A stretch of DNA of 64,000 nucleotides, taken from the NCBI RefSeq assembly GCF_021261315.1, contig NZ_JAJSAX010000006.1:1-64000 (forward strand), in the 5' to 3' direction. Shown piece by piece: positions 52,412 through 61,620 of the stretch. This DNA comes from Epilithonimonas sp. JDS. GTDB taxonomy: Bacteria; Bacteroidota; Bacteroidia; Flavobacteriales; Weeksellaceae. How positions within the stretch are numbered: position 1 is the first letter of the stretch; the number at the start of each line of letters is the position of its first letter. A program made the translations under genes and the position numbers. The notes under the pieces are model-generated. The model searched no databases, was not told the DNA's origin, and worked only from the letters and a program-made list of their open reading frames with translations.

Positions 52412-52494
52412 AGCCACGAAGTGGCTCAATATCAATAGCATCGGGTGAAGCCCGATGTCAATTAGAAGCCACGATTAATAAGCCCTGAAGGGGC
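52412..52494. repeat. Cluster of three short REP-like hairpins
   Basis: AGCCAC-GAA-GTGGCT (52412-52426), CATCGGG-tgaag-CCCGATG (52439-52457) and GCCCTGAAGGGGC (52482-52494, one G-U), directly abutting the 3' end of the serine hydrolase gene. May protect or terminate its mRNA. No transposase is nearby. Confidence 0.65.
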
Positions 52495-52501
52495 GAAATG
52501 T

Positions 52502-53953
52502 TTAATCAACCGTCAAAGTCAAATTATTATCATTAGGATTCCCATTGGTATTGAGTGTGCTGTAAGGTGTGGAGAGCCAGCCATTTTTGTTCATCACAAA
52601 TCGGAACTCATACGTTTTCCCTTTCTCGAATTGAGATTTCGGCAACGCCAACTCAAATGTATTGTTGTCCTTTAAAACCATTTGATAAGCCGTATTCCCA
52701 GGATTCCAATCATTGAATGAACCTGCAACAGCCATCTTCGTTATCGCTTTTACATTTAAGTCTTTAGGAATTTTGTAAATGAAAATCACGTTATCATTCT
52801 CAATCCGATAACCATAGATTTCCTTTTTGACATCAGGTTTATTAATTAAATCAAAAATAACAGATTCTTCTCTGGATAAATACGGATTGGCTAATTGTTT
52901 ATCCATCAATCCTGCAATATGGTTGACTATAAAATATAAAGGCGGAAAAGCATTGTATTTGTAACCATTTGACATAAAAATGATAGACAAATTATTCTCC
53001 GGAAATAGACTGTATGCACTCACATTTCCGCCAGAAAAACCGTAAGATGTAACGTTTCCAGTTTTGGTAATTTCCCAGCCGTGTGCAAAAACATCTTGCT
53101 TGTTGGTGTAATCAAACGGTTGCCACATCAGCTTTTTCGTCTCGTTCTTCAGGAATTTGTTTTTAGCCAGATGAAGGCTCCATTGCAGAAAATCTGGAAG
53201 CGAAATCGCCAATCCGTTGCCAGGATGCGCCCTCACACCGCCAACGTGCGTCGATTTTTTGTACTGTTTGAGAGAATCATTAAACACATATTTTTGAACG
53301 CGATGCGGGATTTCCTCTAGAGAATTGGAAGAGAATATCACTTTGTTTTTAGCATCAGAAAATTGATTTTTCAAAACATAATCTTCAAATTTTTGTCCCG
53401 TAATTTTTTCGATAATCATCGCCAAAAGCATAAAATTCGTCTGGTTGTAACTGAATTGATTTCCAGTCTCGAATTCCATTTTTTCCTTTGCCAATCTTGC
53501 AAAAACTTCAGCGTTGGAAGCATCGGCAGAAATATCCTCATATCTGGCAAAATCCGGAATGCCAGATGAATGCGACAACAGATTTTTGACTTTCACATCC
53601 TGCCATTCTTTTGGAAGATGGTCAACATACTTCGATATTTTATCTTCAAGCGAAAGGTTCCCTTTTTCAATCAACTGGAAAACAGCAACATTGGTAATCA
53701 GTTTCGTCGTCGAATAAACCCTGAAAAGAGAATTTGAATCCACTTTTTTATCAGACTCCAAATTTTCTCTGCCGTAATATTTTTGAAAAATAATTTTATC
53801 ATTTTTCACAACACCAACTGCCAAACCGGGAATCTCATAAGTTTTCATCACTTCGGTCAGGTAATTGTCGATGGATTTTGTCTGCTCTGTTTTTTGACAA
53901 AGTTCTAAAAATGAAAGATTTAAAAAGAATAAAATTAAGAAGGCTTGTTTCAT
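52502..53953 (-). CDS. Serine beta-lactamase-fold hydrolase fused to a CBM48-like domain
   Basis: 483 residues. Signal peptide (about 1-18). A class C/DD-peptidase-like domain (about 25-380) has the catalytic STTK (SxxK, in YSTTKLITN), YNQ in QFSYNQTNFMLL as the YxN-type tyrosine and GLAISLPDFLQW. A short linker leads to a C-terminal domain (about 400-483): VAGSFNDWNPGNTAYQM...YEFRFVMNKNGW, the AMPK/CBM48 glycogen-binding pattern. The combination of an esterase/peptidase fold with a glycan-binding domain suggests a surface esterase on polysaccharide; this is inference. AT-rich repeats lie behind it. Confidence 0.85.
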   Translation of the reverse strand: MKQAFLILFFLNLSFLELCQKTEQTKSIDNYLTEVMKTYEIPGLAVGVVKNDKIIFQKYYGRENLESDKKVDSNSLFRVYSTTKLITNVAVFQLIEKGNLSLEDKISKYVDHLPKEWQDVKVKNLLSHSSGIPDFARYEDISADASNAEVFARLAKEKMEFETGNQFSYNQTNFMLLAMIIEKITGQKFEDYVLKNQFSDAKNKVIFSSNSLEEIPHRVQKYVFNDSLKQYKKSTHVGGVRAHPGNGLAISLPDFLQWSLHLAKNKFLKNETKKLMWQPFDYTNKQDVFAHGWEITKTGNVTSYGFSGGNVSAYSLFPENNLSIIFMSNGYKYNAFPPLYFIVNHIAGLMDKQLANPYLSREESVIFDLINKPDVKKEIYGYRIENDNVIFIYKIPKDLNVKAITKMAVAGSFNDWNPGNTAYQMVLKDNNTFELALPKSQFEKGKTYEFRFVMNKNGWLSTPYSTLNTNGNPNDNNLTLTVD

Positions 53954-54045
53954 TAGTTATCGGTTTACGACATCAAGACAATTCTGAGCTTTGATTTGTT
54001 ACATCGTTTAAACACAATTTTGTCATTCTGAAAGAATCTAAACTG

Positions 54046-54672
54046 TTATTTTTTTCTACAACGAATTAGACTTTCTCTTGTTATGCTATCAAGTTTAGGA
54101 TTACTTGCAAAGAAATTATACCTAATGGAATCTCCATTATAGATATAAAAATCGTAATATTTTATATCTGTCATCTCAGTATAACCATAACCGAGCGACA
54201 AAAGACTTGGAACAGGTTTTCTGCTACTAATAATTTCTGCTTCAGGAATTATTATTTTTTTTCCATCTTTATCAAGGTAAAAGTAATGATGGTTTATTGC
54301 TCCATCATCTTTCACAGATAATATCAAAACGCCATCATTTGGAATTTGATACGTTTTGTTATCAATATTCTGTCCACACTTTTCTTCAAAAACAATCCTT
54401 ACTGGACCAGAATAATTTTTAGAAATTATAAATTCTTTACGTGTTAAGTGTGAATATAATTCCAATTTTAAAGAATTAACAGGGGAAAATAAAAGTAGTG
54501 GCAGTAATATAATTAGTATCTTGTATATTATTTTAATTTTAGAAAATATAATAATTATACAACCTAAAATGAATATGGGAATTGTAAAAACAAAATAATA
54601 AATAGAATATAAGGTTCCAATGAAGCTTAAAATAATTAATGTTATTCCAAAATATAATGAATTGAATTTCAA
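54046..54672 (-). CDS. AT-rich membrane-anchored protein of unknown function
   Basis: 208 residues. Two hydrophobic N-terminal segments (about 8-45, 48-66, rich in Ile/Leu) and a soluble beta-rich C-terminal part (about 80-208, with SKNYSGPVRIVFEEKCGQ). Base composition is AT-rich relative to the neighbouring symporter, as with 35401-35943. No family recognised; possibly a lineage-specific gene. Confidence 0.65.
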   Translation of the reverse strand: MKFNSLYFGITLIILSFIGTLYSIYYFVFTIPIFILGCIIIIFSKIKIIYKILIILLPLLLFSPVNSLKLELYSHLTRKEFIISKNYSGPVRIVFEEKCGQNIDNKTYQIPNDGVLILSVKDDGAINHHYFYLDKDGKKIIIPEAEIISSRKPVPSLLSLGYGYTEMTDIKYYDFYIYNGDSIRYNFFASNPKLDSITRESLIRCRKK

Positions 54673-54717
54673 TTGATTTGTTTATGTAATTGTACTAAAA
54701 ATTATCGAAAATATTTC

Positions 54718-55953
54718 CTAACTCTCCAATTGCCCTTCCCACTTACTCACCGCAGACGTCGCCAAAGCATTACCCAAAACATTCGTCATACTTCTTCCCA
54801 TATCGCAGAAGTGGTCGATTGGTAAAATCAACGCAATGCCTTCCACCGGAATATCAAACATTCCACACGCGGCGACAATAATTACCAGACTCGCTCTCGG
54901 AACGCCGGCAATTCCTTTACTTGTCAACATCAAAACCAAAAGCATTATGATTTGTTGTCCAAGTGGCATATCGATGCCGTAAATCTGAGCAATGAAAATC
55001 GAGGCAAATGTCATATACATCATACTTCCGTCCAGATTGAAGGAATATCCCAATGGCAAAATGAACGAAACAATCCTACTATTGCAACCAAATCTTTCCA
55101 ATTCCTCTACCAACTTCGGAAAAACAGCTTCAGAACTTGTGGTGGAAAATGCAATCAACAAAGGTTCTTTGATTCTTCTCAACAATTCGAAAAGTCGGTT
55201 GCCGAGAATCATATATCCAACCAACAAAAGCACCAACCAAAGAATGCCGAGTGCAAAGAAAAAATCACGCAAATAGATGGCGTAAACTTTGAAAATCTCA
55301 AAACCATTCGTCGCCACTACCGCAGAAATCGCTCCGAAAACACCCAAAGGCGCCACCCACATAATGTAACCTACCATTTTCAAAATCGCGTGGGCAATCA
55401 CGTCCAGACCTTTGATGACGGGTTTCGTATATTCTTCACCCATCGCAGAAAGGGCAATCCCGAACATTACGGAAAAAACCACGATTTGAAGAACCTCATT
55501 GGTCGCAAATGCTTCGAACAAACTTTTCGGAATGATGTGCGTCACAAAGTCTTCCATAGAAAAACCTTTGCTGTTGCTCACAATGTCAGAAGCGGACGAA
55601 ACATCCTGAATCGGAAGTTGCGTCACGTGTCCAGGCTCCAGCCAATTCACCAAAACCAAACCAATCGATAACGAGACCAAAGACGCCGAGATAAACCAAA
55701 GCATCGCCTTCGTCCCAACACGACCCACCATTTTGATGTCGCCCATTTTTGCAATTCCCACAACCAAGGTCGAGAAAACCAATGGCGCAATAATCATCTG
55801 AATCAATCGGATAAAAACCGTTCCCAGCAATTTGATATTCTTAGCGAATTCCTCTTTCGATTCGAGGTAACTGGTGTGGACAATTCCTCCTAAAATAACG
55901 CCCAAAACCAATCCGATGATAATTGCGATAAACAGTTTATTCTGACCTTTCAT
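54718..55953 (-). CDS. Dicarboxylate/amino acid:cation symporter (DAACS family)
   Basis: 411 residues, about eight membrane helices plus two re-entrant hairpins. The HP1 serine-rich loop is AFSTTSSEAVFPKL, TM7 shows YSFNLDGSMMYMTFASIFIAQ, HP2 is SKGIAGVPRASLVIIVAA, and TM8 ends IDHFCDMGRSMTNVLGNALA. Imports glutamate/aspartate or C4-dicarboxylates with Na+ or H+; the ion and substrate are not distinguishable here. Confidence 0.94.
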   Translation of the reverse strand: MKGQNKLFIAIIIGLVLGVILGGIVHTSYLESKEEFAKNIKLLGTVFIRLIQMIIAPLVFSTLVVGIAKMGDIKMVGRVGTKAMLWFISASLVSLSIGLVLVNWLEPGHVTQLPIQDVSSASDIVSNSKGFSMEDFVTHIIPKSLFEAFATNEVLQIVVFSVMFGIALSAMGEEYTKPVIKGLDVIAHAILKMVGYIMWVAPLGVFGAISAVVATNGFEIFKVYAIYLRDFFFALGILWLVLLLVGYMILGNRLFELLRRIKEPLLIAFSTTSSEAVFPKLVEELERFGCNSRIVSFILPLGYSFNLDGSMMYMTFASIFIAQIYGIDMPLGQQIIMLLVLMLTSKGIAGVPRASLVIIVAACGMFDIPVEGIALILPIDHFCDMGRSMTNVLGNALATSAVSKWEGQLES

Positions 55954-55977
55954 AACTTTTATTATAAATTTTAATTT

Positions 55978-56240
55978 CTTAAACGCAAAGATTATTTTTT
56001 CAACTTAAAGATTTAGAGAGCAAAGAACCGAATAAATCCGTTTTCTAAGCGCTCGCTTCATTATTTGCTTTAGCAAAATCTTTGCTTCCTAAAAATTTTT
56101 TCAGCAATCGAAAACCTTTGCGTTTAAAATCACCAAGATTTCAACCAAACAATCTTAAGCGAAGCGACTTTGTGACCCTAAAGCAGTTTCAATTTCAAAA
56201 AATCCTTGTGTGCTTTGTGTTCAAATCTCAGCACCGCAAG
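55978..56240. repeat. Intergenic repeat with AAACGCAAAG / CTTTGCGTTT inverted ends
   Basis: TTAAACGCAAAGATTA (about 55979) is mirrored by CTTTGCGTTTAAAA (about 56117), enclosing AT-rich DNA with GCGCTCGCTTC. Further right, TTAAGCGAAGCGACTTTGTGACC and CTTGTGTGCTTTGTGTTCAAATC continue the same wording. This accounts for most of the 484-base gap before 56438. No coding sequence is supported. Confidence 0.6.
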
Positions 56241-56437
56241 ACTCAATGTAAATTGTAACTGAACAAAACTAATATTTTTGAGAGAATATCCACTTATTTT
56301 TTAAATTAATATTAAGACAATCAGGAAATTCATCCGTTTCGTATCAATAAATATAAAATACGATTCACGCACAGTTCAAATTAGAAATCGTTCTTTGTAT
56401 AAATCTGATTGTGAATGAAATCGCCCTTAATCCAAAT

Positions 56438-57262
56438 ATGAAAAGAGATGTCGAAATTGTCATTATTTCTGATGTGCATCTTGGAACTTACGGTTGCAAG
56501 GCGAAGGAATTGTTGCGTTATCTCAATTCCATTCGTCCGAAAACTTTGATTCTGAATGGCGACATCATTGATATTTGGCAGTTCAAGAAATCCTATTTCC
56601 CGAAATCTCATTTGAAAGTAGTCAAGAAATTAATCTCATTTGCAACCAAAGAATCAGAAGTTTTCTACATCACAGGCAATCACGATGAGGCTTTTCGGAA
56701 CTTTACAGATTTTGAATTGGGAAAATTGAAATTGTGCAATAAACACGTTTTGAAACTTGGAGACAAAAAGGCGTGGATTTTTCACGGCGATGTTTTCGAT
56801 GCTTCGGTTCAGCATTCTAAATGGATTGCGAAATTGGGCGGACAAGGTTATGATTTGTTGATTGCGTTCAACAATCTCGTGAATTGGTTTCTGGAGAAAA
56901 TGGGAAAGGAGAAATATTCATTCTCAAAAAAGATAAAGAATAATGTCAAAAAAGCGGTGAAATATATCGGCGATTTTGAATTGACGGCTTCGGAATTGGC
57001 GATTGAAAATAACTTCGATTACGTGATTTGCGGACATATTCATCAACCTCAAATCCGAGAAGTGATTGGCAAAAAAGGAAAATGCACTTATCTGAATTCT
57101 GGCGATTGGGTGGAAAATCTTTCCGCTTTGGAATATCAAAATGGCGAATGGAAATTGTTCTATTATGAAGATGAAAAGCACACGTTGCTTGACGAAGAAT
57201 CAGACGAATTAAAAGAAATTAATAGTGAGGAATTGATGAAAATCGTAACTCAAATGATATAA
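56438..57262 (+). CDS. Metallophosphoesterase, UDP-2,3-diacylglucosamine diphosphatase-like
   Basis: 274 residues from the ATG at 56438 (MKRDVEIVIISDVHLG); a GTG at 56411 would add nine non-conserved residues. Calcineurin-like motifs in order: ISDVHLG, LNGDIIDIW, TGNHDEAFR, FHGDVFD and CGHIHQPQIR. The N-terminal order and the amphipathic C-terminus resemble the LpxH-related family. It overlaps in operon with a glycosyltransferase 12 bases on, so a lipid or envelope-glycan role is likely. Confidence 0.85.
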   Translation: MKRDVEIVIISDVHLGTYGCKAKELLRYLNSIRPKTLILNGDIIDIWQFKKSYFPKSHLKVVKKLISFATKESEVFYITGNHDEAFRNFTDFELGKLKLCNKHVLKLGDKKAWIFHGDVFDASVQHSKWIAKLGGQGYDLLIAFNNLVNWFLEKMGKEKYSFSKKIKNNVKKAVKYIGDFELTASELAIENNFDYVICGHIHQPQIREVIGKKGKCTYLNSGDWVENLSALEYQNGEWKLFYYEDEKHTLLDEESDELKEINSEELMKIVTQMI

Positions 57263-57274
57263 AAACACAAATTA

Positions 57275-58243
57275 ATGAAAGTATTATATGCCTTCCAAGG
57301 CACAGGAAACGGACATCTCGCCAGAGCTCAGGAAATCATCCCGATTCTCAAAAAACACGCATTGGTAGACACTTTGATAAGCGGACATCAGACGCAATTG
57401 AAGTCAGATTTTGATATTGATTTCCGTTTTAAAGGTGTTTCTTTGCTTTATAACAAAACGGGCGGATTGTCTTATAAAAAGACATTTTTGGAAAACAATT
57501 TCTGCAAAGCGGCAAAAGTTATCAAAGATTTGGATTTATCAGCTTATGATTTGATTATCAATGATTTTGAGCCTTTGACAGGTTGGGCGGCGAAACTAAA
57601 AAATCTGCCAATTGTGGAACTCAGTCATCAGGCTTCTTTGACCTTTAAGGAAACACCAAAACCTGAGAAAAGAGATTGGTTGGGAAGTTTGATTTTGAAT
57701 GGTTATGTGCCTTGCAAAAAGAAAATTGGTTTTCATTTCGAGAACTATAATTCACATATCAAAAAGCCTGTCATCAGACAAAAAATCAGAAATCTGAATC
57801 CAACCAATCAAGGTCATTACTTGGTTTATCTTCCCAGTTTTTCGGACGAAGTCATCACTAATTTCCTGACGAGAATTGATGTTCAATGGAAAGTGTTTTC
57901 AAAATATGCCAAGCAAAATCAGAAGTTCAATAATGTGGAGATTTTCCCGATTGATGAGAAAAAATACCTTGAGCTTTTCGAATCTTGTGAAGGAATTCTT
58001 TGTAACGCTGGCTTCGAAACACCTGCGGAAGCAATGTTTATGGACAAAAAATTATTCGTAATCCCAATAGAAAATCAATACGAACAGGAATGTAACGCCT
58101 TTGCGCTCGACAAAATGGGCGTTGCAAATGCGACCAAGTTGGATTCGACAAAAATCAGGAATTGGATTAATTCTGAAAATTTGATTGAGGTCAATTATCC
58201 GGATAATATTGAAAGTATTTTGACGAAAGAGGTTTTGTATTGA
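57275..58243 (+). CDS. MurG-like glycosyltransferase family protein
   Basis: 322 residues, GT-B fold of the Glyco_trans_1_3 / MJ1255-like type. N-terminal LYAFQGTGNGHLARAQEI (3-20), LIINDFEPLTGWAAKLKNLPIVELSHQ, and the nucleotide-sugar site GILCNAGFETPAEAMFMDKKLFVIPI near residue 245-270. The acceptor is unknown, perhaps a lipid. Co-transcribed with the phosphoesterase. Confidence 0.85.
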   Translation: MKVLYAFQGTGNGHLARAQEIIPILKKHALVDTLISGHQTQLKSDFDIDFRFKGVSLLYNKTGGLSYKKTFLENNFCKAAKVIKDLDLSAYDLIINDFEPLTGWAAKLKNLPIVELSHQASLTFKETPKPEKRDWLGSLILNGYVPCKKKIGFHFENYNSHIKKPVIRQKIRNLNPTNQGHYLVYLPSFSDEVITNFLTRIDVQWKVFSKYAKQNQKFNNVEIFPIDEKKYLELFESCEGILCNAGFETPAEAMFMDKKLFVIPIENQYEQECNAFALDKMGVANATKLDSTKIRNWINSENLIEVNYPDNIESILTKEVLY

Positions 58244-58246
58244 TTG

Positions 58247-58359
58247 AAACCACATAGGCACATAGATATAAGTAAGTAGAAATAATATTAAGATTACATA
58301 GCTATTTGAACTTAATATTACTTCCTTTTCAAATTTGTTCTTATGTGTCTATGTGGTTT
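58247..58359. repeat. Nested double inverted repeat between convergent genes
   Basis: Outer arms AAACCACATAGGCACATA (58247 on) and TATGTGTCTATGTGGTTT (58342-58359) pair over about 18 bp. Inner arms TAATATTAAG (58283-58292) and CTTAATATTA (58311-58320) pair perfectly. It can act as a bidirectional terminator; the wording is like widespread CACATAGANACATA intergenic repeats of flavobacteria. Confidence 0.65.
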
Positions 58360-58366
58360 AAACTTT

Positions 58367-61081
58367 TTAAGATTTACTTCCACCAATTTTATTGAATTTA
58401 AATATCAAAGTCAGCATAAAATAACGGCGCAAAATCAATTCTTCCTTATCCTCCACATAATTGTCACCAATTGTTCTCGTGATGTTCTGGCGCTGATTCA
58501 GTAAATCATACACTTTGAATTTCAGCATCATCTGCTTCTTGTAAAACTGATAAGTCAAACTCGAATTCCAGAAATATGACGCTCGGTTGAAACCAGCCGA
58601 AATGTTGGAATTGTTTGCGTACCGGAAATCATTCTCCCAAAAAAGGTCTTTCTTCAGGAAATAATTGGTCGTTCCGATATTGACCGTTTGGTTGGCGATT
58701 TTCGTTTTGTCCAGACTGTAATTGGTGTAATGCGAGTAAGAATAATTGATTCCAAAAGACGAACGAACATCCATAATGTCTTTCCAGTTGAGCGTCACAT
58801 TCAGCCTCGGATAAAGCGTGTAAATATCATTCGTGAATTGTGTAGCGTCCACAAATCCCTTTCTGTAGCTGTAACTTGTTGAGAATGTCGGTGCAATTCT
58901 CAATCGGTTTCCGTTCCATTTGTAACTTTTGGAAAACGAGGTGTTGAAGTTCGCGCGCTTGTTTCCGCTGATGTTCGCGTACGTGCTGAACTGTTTCCCG
59001 GACTCATCAAAGTAAGAAAAATCCACAATGTCATTATTGATATAACTGAAATTCATCGTCGCAAAAAAGTTGATTCCTCTCGCCACATCATTAGAATTAT
59101 AATTGATGTTCGTCGAGTTTTGCCACGTGCTTTTCAAATCTTTATTTCCCTGAACCGTGATTAATGGATTTGAAATATCGATGAAAGGATTCAGTTCCAT
59201 TGCCGATGGAATAGTGTAATTGGCATTGTTCGTAATTCTCAGGCTCTTGCTTTTTGTGAACTTATATTGCAACATCAAACTATATTCCGGCAGCACAAAA
59301 TTCTTTTTGAGCGGTATATTTTCCTGATTATAAATCGAATTAAGGTCAAGTTTGGAATAATTAAGATTCGCGCCAGCACGGAAGGTCAGTTTTTCTTTGT
59401 TGAGGTTGTAATTGATTTCAGTATTTAGAAAATCATTATTTTGATTTAAAGTGTTCGATAACAACGAATTGTAGTTTGAATATTCATTTGAATTGGTGTC
59501 AAAATCATTCACGATTCTTTCATTGCTCAAATTCTGATGGTCAAAATTCATTTCCATAGAAACTGTCGCCGAATCAGAAATCGGTTCAAAATATTTGAAG
59601 TTGGCTCCGAACGTATTTCTGGAATTTTTGGTCTGAGAAAACTGATTTCGGTAATCATTATCCTCCGGCGTTTGGAAAAACAAAGTTTCCTGAAGATTGT
59701 AATTCCGGTTCACACTTTGCGCAAAGGTATTATTGATGGAAGCCGAGAGCGAACGTCTTTCATTTTTGAATCGCCTTGTCAAACCAATCGTTGGACTAAA
59801 GTTGTTGTTCTCAGAATTTCCTCTAACAGAACTTTTGCTGCTGTTCAGATTTTCGTCGTCTCGAAGCGTGAAAGTATTGCTGTCGCTGACATTATCAACC
59901 GAAGTGTTCGCAAAATTGGCAGAAATCGTAACATTTGTCAAAGAATCGATTTTAAGATTAGCATCCGTATTCGCATTGAATTTACTCGTGTCAGAATTTC
60001 CATTCCGCTCCGAGTTTTTATCGAGCTTATAATCCGGTAGAAAAGTCGTCCTAGAAGTTTTAGAATAAGTTTCCAGATTGCTGTCGTTGTACTGCAGACT
60101 GAGTTTTTCCAAATCCAGATTGTCACCAATTTTGTCCGCATAATTGATTCCTATAATCGAAGTCCGCATAATTCCGCTGTTGACGGCGCGGCCATTTACC
60201 GCCGAGTTTTTACTTCTGGTGCCACCATTGTCAAAAAAACTATCGACGGAAAATCCTGTGGTGTTGATATTATTCGAGGCCGCAATCAGAGCAATATTTC
60301 TGTCCTTCTGGAATCTCGTCATAAAAAGATTGCCTTCATAACGTTTGTTGCTTCCGTAGCCCAGACTCAGATTACTGAGATTTCCTTTGTTATTTTTTTC
60401 ATCGATGTTGAAGTTGACCGTCATACTGTCGGATTTCGGCGTTCTTCCGGTGAATTCTTCTTCTCTTGTCTTCGACGTTGTGAATTGGATTTTCTTAATG
60501 ATATCTGCCGGAAAAGTCTGCAAAGCAATTGTTCCATCTTTATTAAAAAATGGTTTTCCGTTGATAAGAATTTTGTTCACAGGTTTTCCATTAATGGTAA
60601 TTTTCCCATCTTCATCTGTTTCTACGCCAGGAATTTCTTTTAATAATTCATCGATTTTTGCGTCTGGTTTTACTTTTAGATAGGAAGCTGTGTATTCAAC
60701 CGTATCTTTTTTGATTTTGACAGGCGAAACCGTGATTTGAACTTCTTCAATACTCGTTACCAAGTCTTTTACCAATTTGATATTTCCAAGTTCTTCGTCC
60801 TTATTAATAACATCAAATTTTTTAGAATAGGTTTTAATTTTATCACCTGTAATCTGTAAAAATGAAGGTTCATTCTGAGTTGGAACTTTAAAGCTGAAAT
60901 TCCCGTTTTTATTCGTTCCTGTAAAATTGATGATGGAAGAATCTTTTTGTTTGATGAGTGAAACCGTTGCGTTTTCCAAAGGCGCGTTATTGTCGTCGGT
61001 CACTTTTCCGCTTACGTTGTAAGTTTGTGCGCTTAGTCTCAGGCAGATCAGAATCAAAAGGAAAAGGAATTTTCTCATCAA
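58367..61081 (-). CDS. Outer-membrane beta-barrel (OMP_b-brl_3, TonB-receptor-like without known cargo)
   Basis: 904 residues. Signal peptide (about 1-18, RLSAQ), a carboxypeptidase-regulatory-like domain (about 20-100, NVSGKVTDDNNAPLENATV), a plug-like segment (about 125-215: KPDAKIDELLKEIPGVETDEDGKITINGKPVNKILINGKPFF) and a long Asn/Ser-rich barrel to the C-terminus. It is typical of Bacteroidota OMPs annotated as TonB-dependent receptors. It ends SK rather than in an aromatic residue. Substrate unknown. Confidence 0.87.
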   Translation of the reverse strand: MMRKFLFLLILICLRLSAQTYNVSGKVTDDNNAPLENATVSLIKQKDSSIINFTGTNKNGNFSFKVPTQNEPSFLQITGDKIKTYSKKFDVINKDEELGNIKLVKDLVTSIEEVQITVSPVKIKKDTVEYTASYLKVKPDAKIDELLKEIPGVETDEDGKITINGKPVNKILINGKPFFNKDGTIALQTFPADIIKKIQFTTSKTREEEFTGRTPKSDSMTVNFNIDEKNNKGNLSNLSLGYGSNKRYEGNLFMTRFQKDRNIALIAASNNINTTGFSVDSFFDNGGTRSKNSAVNGRAVNSGIMRTSIIGINYADKIGDNLDLEKLSLQYNDSNLETYSKTSRTTFLPDYKLDKNSERNGNSDTSKFNANTDANLKIDSLTNVTISANFANTSVDNVSDSNTFTLRDDENLNSSKSSVRGNSENNNFSPTIGLTRRFKNERRSLSASINNTFAQSVNRNYNLQETLFFQTPEDNDYRNQFSQTKNSRNTFGANFKYFEPISDSATVSMEMNFDHQNLSNERIVNDFDTNSNEYSNYNSLLSNTLNQNNDFLNTEINYNLNKEKLTFRAGANLNYSKLDLNSIYNQENIPLKKNFVLPEYSLMLQYKFTKSKSLRITNNANYTIPSAMELNPFIDISNPLITVQGNKDLKSTWQNSTNINYNSNDVARGINFFATMNFSYINNDIVDFSYFDESGKQFSTYANISGNKRANFNTSFSKSYKWNGNRLRIAPTFSTSYSYRKGFVDATQFTNDIYTLYPRLNVTLNWKDIMDVRSSFGINYSYSHYTNYSLDKTKIANQTVNIGTTNYFLKKDLFWENDFRYANNSNISAGFNRASYFWNSSLTYQFYKKQMMLKFKVYDLLNQRQNITRTIGDNYVEDKEELILRRYFMLTLIFKFNKIGGSKS

Positions 61082-61147
61082 TAGTTTTTAATGGTTAGAA
61101 GTTAGATTGGAAATTAGACCAATGTTAAATGCCAATTGCTAAAAATA

Positions 61148-61178
61148 GAAAAAACCCCTGAAATTCAGAGGTTTTAAT
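61148..61178 (-). terminator. Terminator behind the SH3b gene
   Basis: Minus-strand arms AAACCTCTGAA and TTCAGGGGTTT (one G-U), then TTTTC, in the 120 bases between the SH3b stop and the OMP gene. Confidence 0.72.
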
Positions 61179-61201
61179 ATGATTTTAAATCGTTTTGAAA
61201 A

Positions 61202-61618
61202 TTAAGCTTTCAAATATCTTGCATAAGCATAACCTTCTTCGCCGTCAGCTGTTTTGATTTTCCACCAGTCGTCAGAAGATTGCTCTACCAAAGTTACGGT
61301 TTCACCTTTTGCAGCTTTTCCTACGATAGAAGCGTCCGTTGAAGGTTCCTGACGAATGTTTAAGTTAGAATCATCTGTTGCAACCGTCAAAGAAGCACCA
61401 GCTGCCAATCCTGAAACCTGAACATCGATGTTGATATCGGTTGCTGTGTAAGAAGAATCGATAGCGCCTAAAGCGTTCCAAACTGTGTCTTTTGAAGCGC
61501 TGTTTGCCGCTTTTCCTGTGATATACAACACGCCATCCTGCTCTTGAACAGAAAGGTCAGAAAGTCCAGCAGACTGAGCTGCAGAAACTACACTTGCGTA
61601 TTTATCTTGTAAGCTCAT
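61202..61618 (-). CDS. BON-like / SH3b protein
   Basis: 138 residues without a signal peptide. Residues 1-65 (LSDLSVQEQDGVLYITGKAANSASKDTVWNAL) look like a BON domain; residues 78-138 form a bacterial SH3 domain (SNLNIRQEPSTDASIVGKAAKGETVTLVEQSSDDWWKIK, GYAYARYLKA). SH3b domains mostly bind peptidoglycan, so the missing export signal is odd. Coded 2 bases after the BON lipoprotein, suggesting joint action. Confidence 0.83.
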   Translation of the reverse strand: MSLQDKYASVVSAAQSAGLSDLSVQEQDGVLYITGKAANSASKDTVWNALGAIDSSYTATDINIDVQVSGLAAGASLTVATDDSNLNIRQEPSTDASIVGKAAKGETVTLVEQSSDDWWKIKTADGEEGYAYARYLKA

Positions 61619-61620
61619 AA

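Noticed and set aside
52211-52494. CRISPR-like array
   Set aside because: The repeats are unlike each other, palindromic and irregularly spaced; no cas genes are present.
54952-55671. 239-codon frame antisense to the DAACS symporter
   Set aside because: Shadow of a conserved membrane protein, rich in Asn/Arg/His, no domain.
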